Of a stretch of DNA of 6,703 bases, positions 1 through 5,369 are shown piece after piece. Origin of the DNA: Anaerolineales bacterium (lineage in GTDB: Bacteria; Chloroflexota; Anaerolineae; Anaerolineales; Villigracilaceae); assembly GCA_029933275.1 (NCBI GenBank), contig JAOZOM010000095.1, forward strand, positions 1 through 6,703, written 5' to 3'. Position 1 is the stretch's first letter. Each line of letters opens with the position of its first letter. The notes under the pieces were generated by a model, which saw only the letters and a list, made by a program, of their open reading frames with translations, searched no databases and was not told where the DNA came from. Made by a program: the position numbers and the translations under genes.

Positions 1-45
1 TAAGTTTTTCTTCGCGTTCTTCGCTTCTTCGCGGTGAAGAGCAAA
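1..45. repeat. Degenerate interspersed hairpin repeat (copy A, cut by the window edge)
   Basis: A run of TTCGCG/CTTCGC-type words starts with AAGTTTTTCTT at 2-12, which is identical to 1772-1782 in the second copy downstream of tsaD. The copy then reads through CTTCGCG, TTCTTCGC and CGCGGTG. It appears to be the right half of an imperfect palindrome whose left half lies outside the window. I recall similar 'GACGCGAAGAACGC..AAGTTTTTCTT..GCGGTG' intergenic elements in Anaerolineae and other environmental bacteria, but cannot verify this here. No coding potential is seen. The rest of 46-94 shows only a weak AT-rich 7-bp inverted repeat (58-64 with 72-78). Confidence 0.45.
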
Positions 46-94
46 GTTTTACTGAGTTTTTAGAAAAACAATCTAAAACCTCCCGATTTCGAAT

Positions 95-646
95 TTACCA
101 AATGGATAATTCCGCCAGCCATTCCCTCGTCTCTTTTGGCGTGCCAAAACGTAAAACCGTCAAATGCTGATATTCAGGGAGTGCAAATAATGCGGGATAT
201 TCACGTTTACGCATCCAATAAGTCTTAAAGAGCCAATGAAAAAGCGATTCATCTGACCAGAGTTTGAGATGGGGTAAAAAAGGTTCGCGGTTGCCATTCC
301 AAATCTCTTCTTGGGTGATGGCACGCCGTAGAGTCCGCTTGAGAAGCCGCCAAAAATTAACGCGAATCGGATAATCTAACCAAATAATGATTTCGGCACG
401 CGCCCAGTATAAATCACGGACGACGCGGTAGTTCCCATCCACCGCCCAAGTATCTGCCGCCACCACCGCGCGGACTCGTTCTCGCATTACCTCGGTTGAT
501 GCCTCCTGCCAGCCGGGATCCCAGTGAAGCGCATCTAATTCGATATGCGGAATACCGAGTTTTTGCTCTACATCCGCCCCCAGCGTGGATTTACCGGAGC
601 CGGTCGTGCCGATAATGGCGATGCGTTTGTAGGGGAATTTTTTCAT
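95..646 (-). CDS. P-loop NTPase, adenylate kinase / FlaR-like (topology modulation protein-like) family
   Basis: A 183-residue soluble nucleotide-binding protein. The Walker A motif GTTGSGKST lies at residues 13-21 after the strand KRIAIIG. It is followed by ELDALHW (37-42), VDGNY (69-73), a WLDYP strand (89-93) and an Arg-rich segment RLLKRTLRR (100-108) that could form a nucleotide-kinase lid. This order matches the small P-loop proteins annotated as adenylate kinase-like or 'DNA topology modulation protein FlaR'. Their true substrate is mostly unknown, so a phosphotransferase role is inferred and no symbol is given. The length is usual for the family and the frame is intact. The gene is divergent from tsaD across 71 bases. 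The ATG at 646 has no SD, and a TATACT box ends 6 bases upstream, so the message may be leaderless. Confidence 0.85.
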   Translation of the reverse strand: MKKFPYKRIAIIGTTGSGKSTLGADVEQKLGIPHIELDALHWDPGWQEASTEVMRERVRAVVAADTWAVDGNYRVVRDLYWARAEIIIWLDYPIRVNFWRLLKRTLRRAITQEEIWNGNREPFLPHLKLWSDESLFHWLFKTYWMRKREYPALFALPEYQHLTVLRFGTPKETREWLAELSIW

Positions 647-652
647 GCGGGC

Positions 653-658
653 AGTATA
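653..658 (-). promoter_or_regulatory. Putative -10 box of the P-loop gene (leaderless arrangement)
   Basis: On the minus strand TATACT (5 of 6 to TATAAT) ends six bases before the start codon of the P-loop gene. Transcription would therefore begin at or next to the A of the ATG. No SD-like purine run is present between box and start, which fits a leaderless mRNA. I see no convincing -35 hexamer at 16-18 bases, so the call rests on the -10 alone. Confidence 0.4.
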
Positions 659-681
659 GCAGAAAAAAGATATTGCTCGTG

Positions 682-687
682 TATAAT
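682..687 (+). promoter_or_regulatory. Putative -10 box of tsaD
   Basis: A perfect TATAAT hexamer lies 30 bases before the tsaD ATG at 718. The expected start point is near 694, giving a leader of about 24 bases. No good -35 hexamer is seen at the usual distance and there is no TGn extension. The leader carries only an AAAAAGAGAAAA purine run, which is a weak ribosome site. The divergent -10 box for the neighbouring gene lies 23 bases away on the other strand, so the two promoters sit back-to-back. Confidence 0.5.
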
Positions 688-717
688 ATCGTCATCAAAC
701 TTTGAAAAAGAGAAAAA

Positions 718-1731
718 ATGACCATCCGAATCCTAGCCATAGAAAGTTCCTGCGATGAAACCGCCGCCGCCGTTCTTGAAGATGGGCGCGCCCTCCTCGC
801 CTCTACTGTTGCCTCGCAAATGGAAATGCACGCCCGTTTTGGCGGTGTTTTCCCCGAAGTTGCCTCGCGCCAGCATGTTTTGAGCATTATGCCCGTGATT
901 GAAGAAACTTTAGCGGATGCCCATCTCACTTTATTAGATGTGGACGCTATCGCCGTGACACGCGGACCTGGTTTGGCTGGCTCGTTGATAGTCGGCATGA
1001 ACGCGGCAAAAGGCTTGGTTCTCGGCAGTGAGCGTCCGCTCGTGGGCGTTAATCACCTCGAGGGACATCTTTACTCGGCATGGGTGCATGATGCTAAAGA
1101 TGAGCCGCCCCCGGAACCGCAATTCCCCCTCATGGCACTCCTCGTCTCAGGCGGCCATTCCGAACTTAACCTGATGACCGATCACCTCACCTATCAGCGT
1201 CTCGGCGGCACGCTAGATGATGCCGCGGGCGAAGCCTTCGACAAAGTTGCCCGCATGTTGGGGTTAGCCTACCCCGGCGGACCCAATATCCAAAAAGCGG
1301 CAATGGATGGCGACCCGACCGCGTTCAATTTTCCGCGCGCGTGGCTCGGCAAAAGTTATGATTTCTCCTTTAGTGGATTAAAAACCGCTGTTTTGCGTGA
1401 AGTCCAAAAGTTGAAGCAAAAAGGCGATTTGCCAGTCGCGGACTTAGCCGCCAGCTTCCAAGCCGCGGTGGTAGATGTGGTTTTTACAAAAACGATTAAA
1501 GCCGCACGAGAATATGGCGCAAAAGAGATTTTGGTCGCAGGCGGCGTTTCAGCGAATCAATCTTTGCGAGAAACTTTCTTGGCACAAGATGAATTCCCCG
1601 TTAATATCCCCAAACTTTCACTTTGCACCGACAACGCCGCGATGATCGCCGCGGCAGGCTATCGGCGTTTTGTGGCGGGGCAACGTGATGAGCTAGATTT
1701 AGATATTTTACCCACTTGGCGGCTTTCGTAA
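718..1731 (+). CDS. tsaD: tRNA N6-adenosine threonylcarbamoyltransferase TsaD
   Basis: A 337-residue cytoplasmic ASKHA-fold enzyme. With TsaB and TsaE it moves the threonylcarbamoyl group from threonylcarbamoyl-AMP onto A37 of ANN-decoding tRNAs (t6A). The Kae1/TsaD/Gcp hallmarks are all present: SSCDET near the N-terminus (10-15), FPEVASRQH (45-53), TRGPGLAGSL (81-90), the metal-binding HLEGH (H113, H117), SGGHSEL (144-150), the LDDAAGEAFDKVARMLGL block (166-183), GGVSAN (275-280) and TDNAAM with the third metal ligand D305. The length is normal for bacterial TsaD, with no fused domain. The ATG at 718 gives the usual IRILAIESSCDET start. The partner genes tsaB, tsaE and tsaC are not in the window. 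The deacetylase 74 bases downstream may be co-transcribed, since no terminator is visible between them. Confidence 0.97.
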   Translation: MTIRILAIESSCDETAAAVLEDGRALLASTVASQMEMHARFGGVFPEVASRQHVLSIMPVIEETLADAHLTLLDVDAIAVTRGPGLAGSLIVGMNAAKGLVLGSERPLVGVNHLEGHLYSAWVHDAKDEPPPEPQFPLMALLVSGGHSELNLMTDHLTYQRLGGTLDDAAGEAFDKVARMLGLAYPGGPNIQKAAMDGDPTAFNFPRAWLGKSYDFSFSGLKTAVLREVQKLKQKGDLPVADLAASFQAAVVDVVFTKTIKAAREYGAKEILVAGGVSANQSLRETFLAQDEFPVNIPKLSLCTDNAAMIAAAGYRRFVAGQRDELDLDILPTWRLS

Positions 1732-1744
1732 AAAAGCTTAACTG

Positions 1745-1798
1745 CTAAGACGCGAAGAACGTCAAGTTTTAAAGTTTTTCTTGGCGGCTTGATGGTTT
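1745..1798. repeat. Degenerate interspersed hairpin repeat (copy B)
   Basis: The tsaD-deacetylase gap is filled by a sequence reading CTAAGACGCGAAGAAC, GTCAAGTTTT, AAAGTTTTTCTT, GGCGGCTTGATGG. Its two halves are imperfect inverted repeats (…GTCAAG / CTTGGC…) around a T-rich centre. The central AAGTTTTTCTT (1772-1782) is identical to 2-12 in copy A. It resembles a decayed member of a dispersed intergenic palindrome family rather than a terminator. The T-run lies in the middle, not after the stem. Confidence 0.5.
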
Positions 1799-1805
1799 AA
1801 AAAAT

Positions 1806-2597
1806 ATGCCCAACTCAAAACACTTTTCTCGACGAGATTTTCTAAAACTCAGCGGCACAACTTTTGCCGCGGGAATATTGGGGATATACGCGCCGCGCGT
1901 TTTGGCGGCGGGAGGCGAAAATGCCGATTTTCAGGTTTTTAAGCATGGGAGACGTGACCAAGCCAAAATCGCGTTGAGTTACGACGATGGTTATTTGGTG
2001 AAGAAACTGCAATCATTGGAAATCATGCTGCGAGAGCATCCGGATGTCAAAGTCACATTTTTCCCCACAGGCGAAGCCTTATTAAGAACGAACGATAAAG
2101 ATGCTGGAATTTGGCAACGTTTTCTCGAGGGCGGGCATGAAATTGGCAGCCATACCTTCGACCACGCTAACCCCGGAATGCGTTCTACGCAAAATTTGCT
2201 TGCAGATTATGCAAAATGGCTTGCCGCGTTGTATCAAGTGACAGAAAGCCGCCCCCCTGTCCGATTTGCGAGACCGCCTTTTGGCAATTTAAGCCCCTCT
2301 TATCAGAAGATGTGTGTAGAGCGCGGGCTGGTCGCGGCGATGTGGTCGGCGAGTTGGGGCGGGGAATTGGCTCTGACGATGAAAAATATCGAAGCAGTCG
2401 AAAATGGGGATGTGGTTCTACTGCATATTAGCTCGCAAGATGTAAATACGAATACGCCTTTTATTCTTTCTTTTTTGAAAGAACGCGGTCTTCGCTCAGT
2501 GACGATGTCGGAGCTATATTTTGCCTCTTTGAAGGAGAAAATGGGTGCGGGGAGTTGTGAGACAATTTCCTACGCCGGACAGAATTGCCCTGAGTGA
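1806..2597 (+). CDS. Tat-exported polysaccharide deacetylase (NodB homology, CE4-like)
   Basis: A 263-residue protein with a twin-arginine signal peptide (FSRRDFLKLSG, 7-17), a hydrophobic stretch to about residue 30 and a likely cleavage after VLA (34). The mature part carries NodB motifs: SYDDGY (58-63, D60 catalytic and D61 metal-binding by homology), HTFDH (H116, H120 metal ligands), RPPFG (156-160), a Trp-rich WSASW (180-184) in place of the usual Asp-containing motif 4, and LLHIS (205-209, the LxH motif). It probably removes N-acyl groups from peptidoglycan or another envelope glycan outside the membrane; the substrate cannot be read. Cys251 and Cys261 near the C-terminus could form a disulfide. 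The ATG at 1806 is needed for the Tat signal but has no clear SD. It lies 74 bases after tsaD on the same strand. Confidence 0.9.
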   Translation: MPNSKHFSRRDFLKLSGTTFAAGILGIYAPRVLAAGGENADFQVFKHGRRDQAKIALSYDDGYLVKKLQSLEIMLREHPDVKVTFFPTGEALLRTNDKDAGIWQRFLEGGHEIGSHTFDHANPGMRSTQNLLADYAKWLAALYQVTESRPPVRFARPPFGNLSPSYQKMCVERGLVAAMWSASWGGELALTMKNIEAVENGDVVLLHISSQDVNTNTPFILSFLKERGLRSVTMSELYFASLKEKMGAGSCETISYAGQNCPE

Positions 2598-2609
2598 GAT
2601 TTTTCTCAT

Positions 2610-2638
2610 TTGACTTTCAATCTTATTTATGCCATACT
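2610..2638 (+). promoter_or_regulatory. Sigma-70-type promoter of the small RNA/sORF unit
   Basis: TTGACT (2610-2615, 5 of 6 to TTGACA) is followed after exactly 17 bases by CATACT (2633-2638, 4 of 6 to TATAAT). This predicts a start near 2645, two bases before the first hairpin of the downstream RNA. It is the best -35/-10 pair seen in the window. It begins 13 bases after the deacetylase stop, so the unit has its own promoter. Confidence 0.6.
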
Positions 2639-2684
2639 TTCTTCATGCAGGGCAACCTGCCTTCAAGTTGCTATCCTTTTAGAT

Positions 2685-2692
2685 GAGGAGGT
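2685..2692 (+). promoter_or_regulatory. Strong Shine-Dalgarno of the 17-codon ORF
   Basis: GAGGAGGT ends seven bases before the ATG at 2700, ideal spacing. It is much stronger than the ribosome sites of tsaD, the deacetylase, the M50 protease or the P-loop gene, which have weak or no SDs. GAGGAGG (2685-2691) is fully complementary to CCTCCTC (2735-2741) in the hairpin downstream, so it could be masked by intramolecular pairing. Confidence 0.6.
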
Positions 2693-2699
2693 GGTGCTT

Positions 2700-2753
2700 A
2701 TGAACGATAGTAGTAGATTTAGTGCGATGGCATCCCTCCTCGATCTTCGATAG
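2700..2753 (+). CDS. Putative 17-residue small peptide (sORF)
   Basis: The ATG at 2700 follows an optimal SD and opens a frame encoding MNDSSRFSAMASLLDLR, ended by TAG at 2751-2753. The peptide is Ser-rich at the N-terminus with a short hydrophobic/charged tail. It has no signal peptide, no clear membrane span and no run of a single amino acid that would mark a classic amino-acid attenuator. The second half of the frame forms the left arm and apex of the 2722-2767 hairpin, and the stop lies in the descending side. Ribosomes translating it would therefore unfold that hairpin. It could be a leader-type peptide, a tiny functional protein or a chance frame. The SD argues for translation. Confidence 0.45.
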   Translation: MNDSSRFSAMASLLDLR

Positions 2754-2767
2754 GGTTGCCATCGCAC
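2722..2767 (+). repeat. Long inverted repeat / RNA hairpin with anti-SD in its upper part
   Basis: The arms GTGCGATGGCA (2722-2732) and TGCCATCGCAC (2757-2767) are a perfect 11-bp inverted repeat. The interior keeps pairing after a T·T mismatch: CCCT (2734-2737) with AGGG (2752-2755), then TCGA (2740-2743) with TCGA (2747-2750) around a TCT loop. In all 19 pairs fall within 46 bases. The ascending side holds CCTCCTC (2735-2741), complementary to the upstream SD. The hairpin has no T-tract, so it is not itself the terminator. Confidence 0.75.
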
Positions 2768-2774
2768 GCAACAG

Positions 2775-2804
2775 AAAAGCCGTCCAGAAATGGGCGGCTT
2801 TTTT
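2775..2804. terminator. Bidirectional intrinsic terminator
   Basis: GCCGTCC (2779-2785) and GGGCGGC (2792-2798) form a 7-bp GC-rich stem, with one T·G wobble on the plus strand, around a six-base loop. It is flanked by AAAA (2775-2778) and TTTTTT (2799-2804). On the plus strand it ends the small RNA unit. On the minus strand the same stem followed by TTTTC lies about 30 bases past the pfkA stop and can end the M50-lipoprotein-pfkA transcript. Confidence 0.85.
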
Positions 2805-2832
2805 CTTTAGTGACGGCTGGCGGAGGGAAAAA

Positions 2833-3921
2833 TTACTTCTCATCTCCAAAACAGATTCCCAAATCTCGCGCGGTACGGACAGCGTCTCCGTTTATATTAA
2901 CGCGTTTTGGGGTGGCTAAGGCTTCCTCGAGGGGAATATCGACCACCTCCCCATATTGGAGGGCGACCATGCGCCCAAATCCGCCTTTCGCGGCGAGACG
3001 TGTCGCAGCGGCTCCATAGCGCGTCGCCAGCCAGCGGTCAAAGGGTGTTGGCGATCCGCCGCGCTGGATATGCCCCAACACGGTGACGCGCGTCTCCTGC
3101 TCAGTATTTTCTTCTATATACTGTCCAACCTGATAGCCAATCCCGCCCAGACGCGGGACGTAAACCTCGTTCCCCGCGCGTGAGAAAACCTGCTTACCTT
3201 CGAGAGGCTTTGCCCCTTCGGAAACAGCTAGAATGCTAAAATGCCGCCCGTTTTCAACGCGTCGCATAATTTTCCCAACAACAGCTTTATAGTGAAAAGG
3301 AATTTCGGGGATGAGAATCACATCCGCACCGCCAGCCACGCCTGCATGAAGAGAAATGAAGCCCGCGTCTCGTCCCATCAGTTCGAGAACCATCACGCGA
3401 TGATGCGATTCTGCGGTGGTATGCAATTTGTCGATGGCTTCAGTCGCTGTACACAACGCGGTATCAAAGCCGAAGGTCACTTCTGTCCCGTTTACGTCAT
3501 TATCAATCGTTTTCGGTACCCCGATTACGGGAACGCCTTTCTCAAATAGTTCTTGCGAGATTTTTAGTGTTCCATCACCGCCAATGACAATGAGCGCATC
3601 CAAATTTTCTTTTTCGATTGCGGCAACCACTTCATCGGATGTATCTTCGATGACCCTTTTCCCGTCACGGATGACTTCGCGCGCAAAGGGGTTGCCACGA
3701 TTAGCCGTACCTAAAATTGTGCCACCGCGCGGCAAAATGCCACGTACTTCTTCTCGTCTCAGAGGCATTTCCCCTTCGGGGTTGAGAAAACCATCGAAAC
3801 CATCCCGAAAACCGACTACTTCGCAATCGTAGCTACGGATAGCGGTTTTGACAACCGCGCGGATAACCGCATTTAGCCCGGGGGCATCGCCGCCGCCAGT
3901 GAGTACACCTATTTTTTTCAT
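2833..3921 (-). CDS. pfkA: 6-phosphofructokinase, mixed-substrate (group III) subfamily, predicted ATP-dependent
   Basis: A 362-residue cytoplasmic enzyme that phosphorylates fructose 6-phosphate to fructose 1,6-bisphosphate. Family blocks are GVLTGGGDAPGLNAVIRA (5-22), RGGTILGTANRGNP (65-78), GGDGT (114-118), PKTIDND (136-142, with the catalytic Asp140), MGRDAG (182-187) and GHIQRGG near the C-terminus. In E. coli numbering, position 104 is Gly (here G117) and position 124 is Lys (here K137). Gly104 favours ATP over pyrophosphate, while Lys124 is typical of the PPi/'mixed' clade, as in Streptomyces ATP-PFK. I therefore predict ATP use, probably without E. coli-type allosteric control. The frame is open 51 bases further upstream to 3972, but I chose 3921 because it starts with canonical MKKIGVLTGGG and has AGGAG five bases before it. 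It is the last gene of the minus-strand cluster. Confidence 0.95.
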   Translation of the reverse strand: MKKIGVLTGGGDAPGLNAVIRAVVKTAIRSYDCEVVGFRDGFDGFLNPEGEMPLRREEVRGILPRGGTILGTANRGNPFAREVIRDGKRVIEDTSDEVVAAIEKENLDALIVIGGDGTLKISQELFEKGVPVIGVPKTIDNDVNGTEVTFGFDTALCTATEAIDKLHTTAESHHRVMVLELMGRDAGFISLHAGVAGGADVILIPEIPFHYKAVVGKIMRRVENGRHFSILAVSEGAKPLEGKQVFSRAGNEVYVPRLGGIGYQVGQYIEENTEQETRVTVLGHIQRGGSPTPFDRWLATRYGAAATRLAAKGGFGRMVALQYGEVVDIPLEEALATPKRVNINGDAVRTARDLGICFGDEK

Positions 3922-3926
3922 GGAAA

Positions 3927-3931
3927 CTCCT
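3927..3931 (-). promoter_or_regulatory. Ribosome-binding site that fixes the pfkA start
   Basis: The minus strand reads AAAGGAG, then five bases, then ATG at 3921-3919. This strong SD lies inside the longer open frame that begins at 3972, and it sets the true N-terminus at MKKIGVLTGGG. Confidence 0.8.
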
Positions 3932-3951
3932 TTGATACAGCTTTGAATTAA

Positions 3952-3995
3952 GAGTAAAAGGGTTGCCGACAACTACTCGTATGGATATTTTACTC
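3952..3995 (-). repeat. Inverted repeat across the lipoprotein stop codon and the pfkA leader
   Basis: GAGTAAAA (3952-3959) and TTTTACTC (3988-3995) are perfect 8-base inverted arms with 28 bases between them. Inside is a smaller GTTG/CAAC hairpin (3962-3965 with 3970-3973). The right arm covers the TAA of the solute-binding protein gene (3990-3992). On the minus-strand mRNA this gives a branched hairpin between the two genes. No T-run follows, so it is more likely a processing, stability or partial-attenuation element than a terminator. It may be chance. Confidence 0.35.
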
Positions 3996-5369
3996 GTTTA
4001 ATGCTTGTGCGGTAGTGTTCATTTGAGCCAAAATAGCGGCAACAGACCCCGCCTGCACATCGAAACGGAAAAGATATTCAAAACCATCGCCCAAGACATA
4101 GCGGACCTGATGCCACGAGGCAATTTTTGGTTGGATTTCTACCCGTGGAATCAAATCAACAGCTTCTGACCAATGTGGATTATCTTTCTCATAAGCGGAT
4201 AGCTCATCCAACGAGGAAATGCGGATGGGGAAGAGGGCGGTACTTTTCGTGAATTCGGCTTGGTTTTCGGGCGTGAGCATCCATTTAATAAAGAGCCACG
4301 ATGCGAGAATCTCGGCTTCATCATTTTCTTCTAAAATCGCGTAGGATGTCCCGTAAGCAAAAACACTATTTTGCATCGTTCCCGGGTAGGGGAGAATTGT
4401 CCACTCGTCGCGGTTTTTTGCGGAGGCAAAACGCCGCGATATATCGGAAAACTCTTCCATATTTGCCGAAATAAAGAGGGCTGAGCGATTGGCAAATTGT
4501 TCGTAGGGCGTATCCGCGGTGGAGAGCCAGATGCAGCTCTGGTCGTAGAGTTTTTTTAGATTTTTGAGTGCATCTATATTTTGATTACTAATAAATTGAT
4601 AATCGCCGTTCTTATCTAGCGGAGAGCCATCAAAACCGCGCATCCATGCAAGAACGGTGTTGGGGTCGTCGTCTATAATCCAGCCGCCTTTGCCATCGTT
4701 CTGCAGGTCATCATCGGCGCGTTTGGCTTGATTAGCGGCACAGCTTTGTTCTTTAAATTCTTCAAAAGTTCGGGGCGGGGTGGTGAAGCCAAGTTCTTTC
4801 CCCCAAGTTTGATTGTAGAGAAGAAAACGCGCTGTTCGTTGAGCGGGGAGGGCAATCTGATTTTCATCGCGTTGGTCTTGCTCGAGGAAGATTTCGGGGA
4901 AATCAGTCGCTTCGGCGGTGGTGAAGCCCCAGATGGGATCGACGATGTAGGGGGAGAGGGATTTAACGGAACCAAGTTCATTCCAAAGGGATATCTGATC
5001 AACGAGAGCAACTACAATTTGAGGGCGATCCCCAGATTCCAATGAGTCGGAAACCGCGTTGAAGAGCAGATTATAGTTTCCTTGTGAGGTCGCACTAACT
5101 TTAATCCCCCATGGGTTTTCTTTATTAAATTCGGCAACTTGGCTATCAAAAAGGGAGGCGGTTGCGCCGTACCACGCATGCCAAACTTCGATTTCGATGC
5201 CTTTTAGATCGGTTTCATCTACATCGAGGGTGCTGAGAGGAATTGGCGTGGCGGTAGGTGGGGATTTGGTCACTGTGGCAGGGAGAGGCGTTGCGGTATG
5301 CGAGATGGGGGTAGGCTGACAAGCAGTGAGGAGGAAAATCACCAATAAAAAGAGGTGAGATTTAACCAT
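3990..5369 (-). CDS. ABC-type sugar-binding-like lipoprotein (extracellular solute-binding protein, family 1)
   Basis: A 459-residue exported lipoprotein. A short signal peptide ends in the lipobox LTAC, with the acylated Cys at 17. A Pro/Thr-rich linker (about 18-46) precedes the solute-binding fold, typical of Chloroflexota surface lipoproteins. The binding domain (about 57-459) has family features: IEVWHAW near its N-terminus (55-61), ALPAQRTARFLLYNQTWGKELGF in the middle, an NDGKGGWIIDDD loop, a MRGFDG segment and the late SWLFIKWMLTPENQAEF helix. It likely captures a sugar or oligosaccharide, but the ligand is not readable. No ABC permease or ATPase gene is beside it. The start lies inside the M50 gene's end (8-base overlap), with only a weak GGTGA upstream, which suggests translational coupling. 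Confidence 0.88.
   Translation of the reverse strand: MVKSHLFLLVIFLLTACQPTPISHTATPLPATVTKSPPTATPIPLSTLDVDETDLKGIEIEVWHAWYGATASLFDSQVAEFNKENPWGIKVSATSQGNYNLLFNAVSDSLESGDRPQIVVALVDQISLWNELGSVKSLSPYIVDPIWGFTTAEATDFPEIFLEQDQRDENQIALPAQRTARFLLYNQTWGKELGFTTPPRTFEEFKEQSCAANQAKRADDDLQNDGKGGWIIDDDPNTVLAWMRGFDGSPLDKNGDYQFISNQNIDALKNLKKLYDQSCIWLSTADTPYEQFANRSALFISANMEEFSDISRRFASAKNRDEWTILPYPGTMQNSVFAYGTSYAILEENDEAEILASWLFIKWMLTPENQAEFTKSTALFPIRISSLDELSAYEKDNPHWSEAVDLIPRVEIQPKIASWHQVRYVLGDGFEYLFRFDVQAGSVAAILAQMNTTAQALNE

Larger units (their letters stand above)
2645..2804 (+). ncRNA. Candidate ~160-nt structured RNA, leader-like or dual-function
   Basis: A self-contained transcription unit lies between two convergent genes: promoter at 2610-2638, predicted start near 2645 and intrinsic terminator ending at 2804. 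Reading 5' to 3', it has a GCAGG/CCTGC hairpin closed by a GCAA loop (2647-2660), whose loop can also pair with TTGC at 2668-2671 (possible pseudoknot). It then has a strong SD (2685-2692), a 17-codon ORF, a long hairpin overlapping the 3' half of that ORF, and the terminator. I compared it by eye with c-di-GMP-I, fluoride, TPP, glutamine and hammerhead consensus features and found no convincing match. With no downstream gene on this strand it is not an ordinary cis leader. It may be a free sRNA, an sRNA coding for a peptide, or an orphaned attenuator. Function is unknown. Confidence 0.5.

Noticed and set aside
58..78. Terminator for the P-loop gene (TTTTAGA / TCTAAAA).
   Set aside because: The stem is AT-rich, only 7 bp, and no T-run follows it on the minus strand.
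591..998. A 135-codon minus-strand frame across the divergent promoter and into tsaD.
   Set aside because: It overlaps both the P-loop gene start and tsaD in antisense and spans both promoters. Low-complexity translation, no family signal.
2645..2700. c-di-GMP-I (GEMM) riboswitch, because of CAGGGCAAC.
   Set aside because: Only the short GNRA-loop region is similar. The second hairpin and its tetraloop receptor are missing.
2722..2767. Fluoride (crcB) riboswitch, because of the GCGATGG word.
   Set aside because: The required partner segments and pseudoknot of the fluoride aptamer are absent. The sequence is simply one arm of a perfect 11-bp hairpin.
2722..2919. A 65-codon plus-strand frame starting inside the sORF hairpin.
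   Set aside because: It runs through the terminator and into antisense pfkA, has no SD and gives no recognisable protein. The shorter frame at 2700 has the SD.
3922..3972. A 17-residue N-terminal extension of phosphofructokinase (start at 3972, MSATLLLL...).
   Set aside because: It precedes the canonical MKKIGVLTGGG start, overlaps the SD for 3921 and has no ribosome site of its own.
4728..5045. A 105-codon plus-strand frame opposite the solute-binding protein gene.
   Set aside because: It lies wholly antisense to a well-supported gene, has no ribosome site and its protein resembles no family. It is a shadow frame.
5362..5369. Frameshift or gene fusion between the M50 protease and the lipoprotein.
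   Set aside because: Both proteins are complete. The 8-base overlap is a normal coupled stop/start, and the lipoprotein begins with a proper signal peptide and lipobox.
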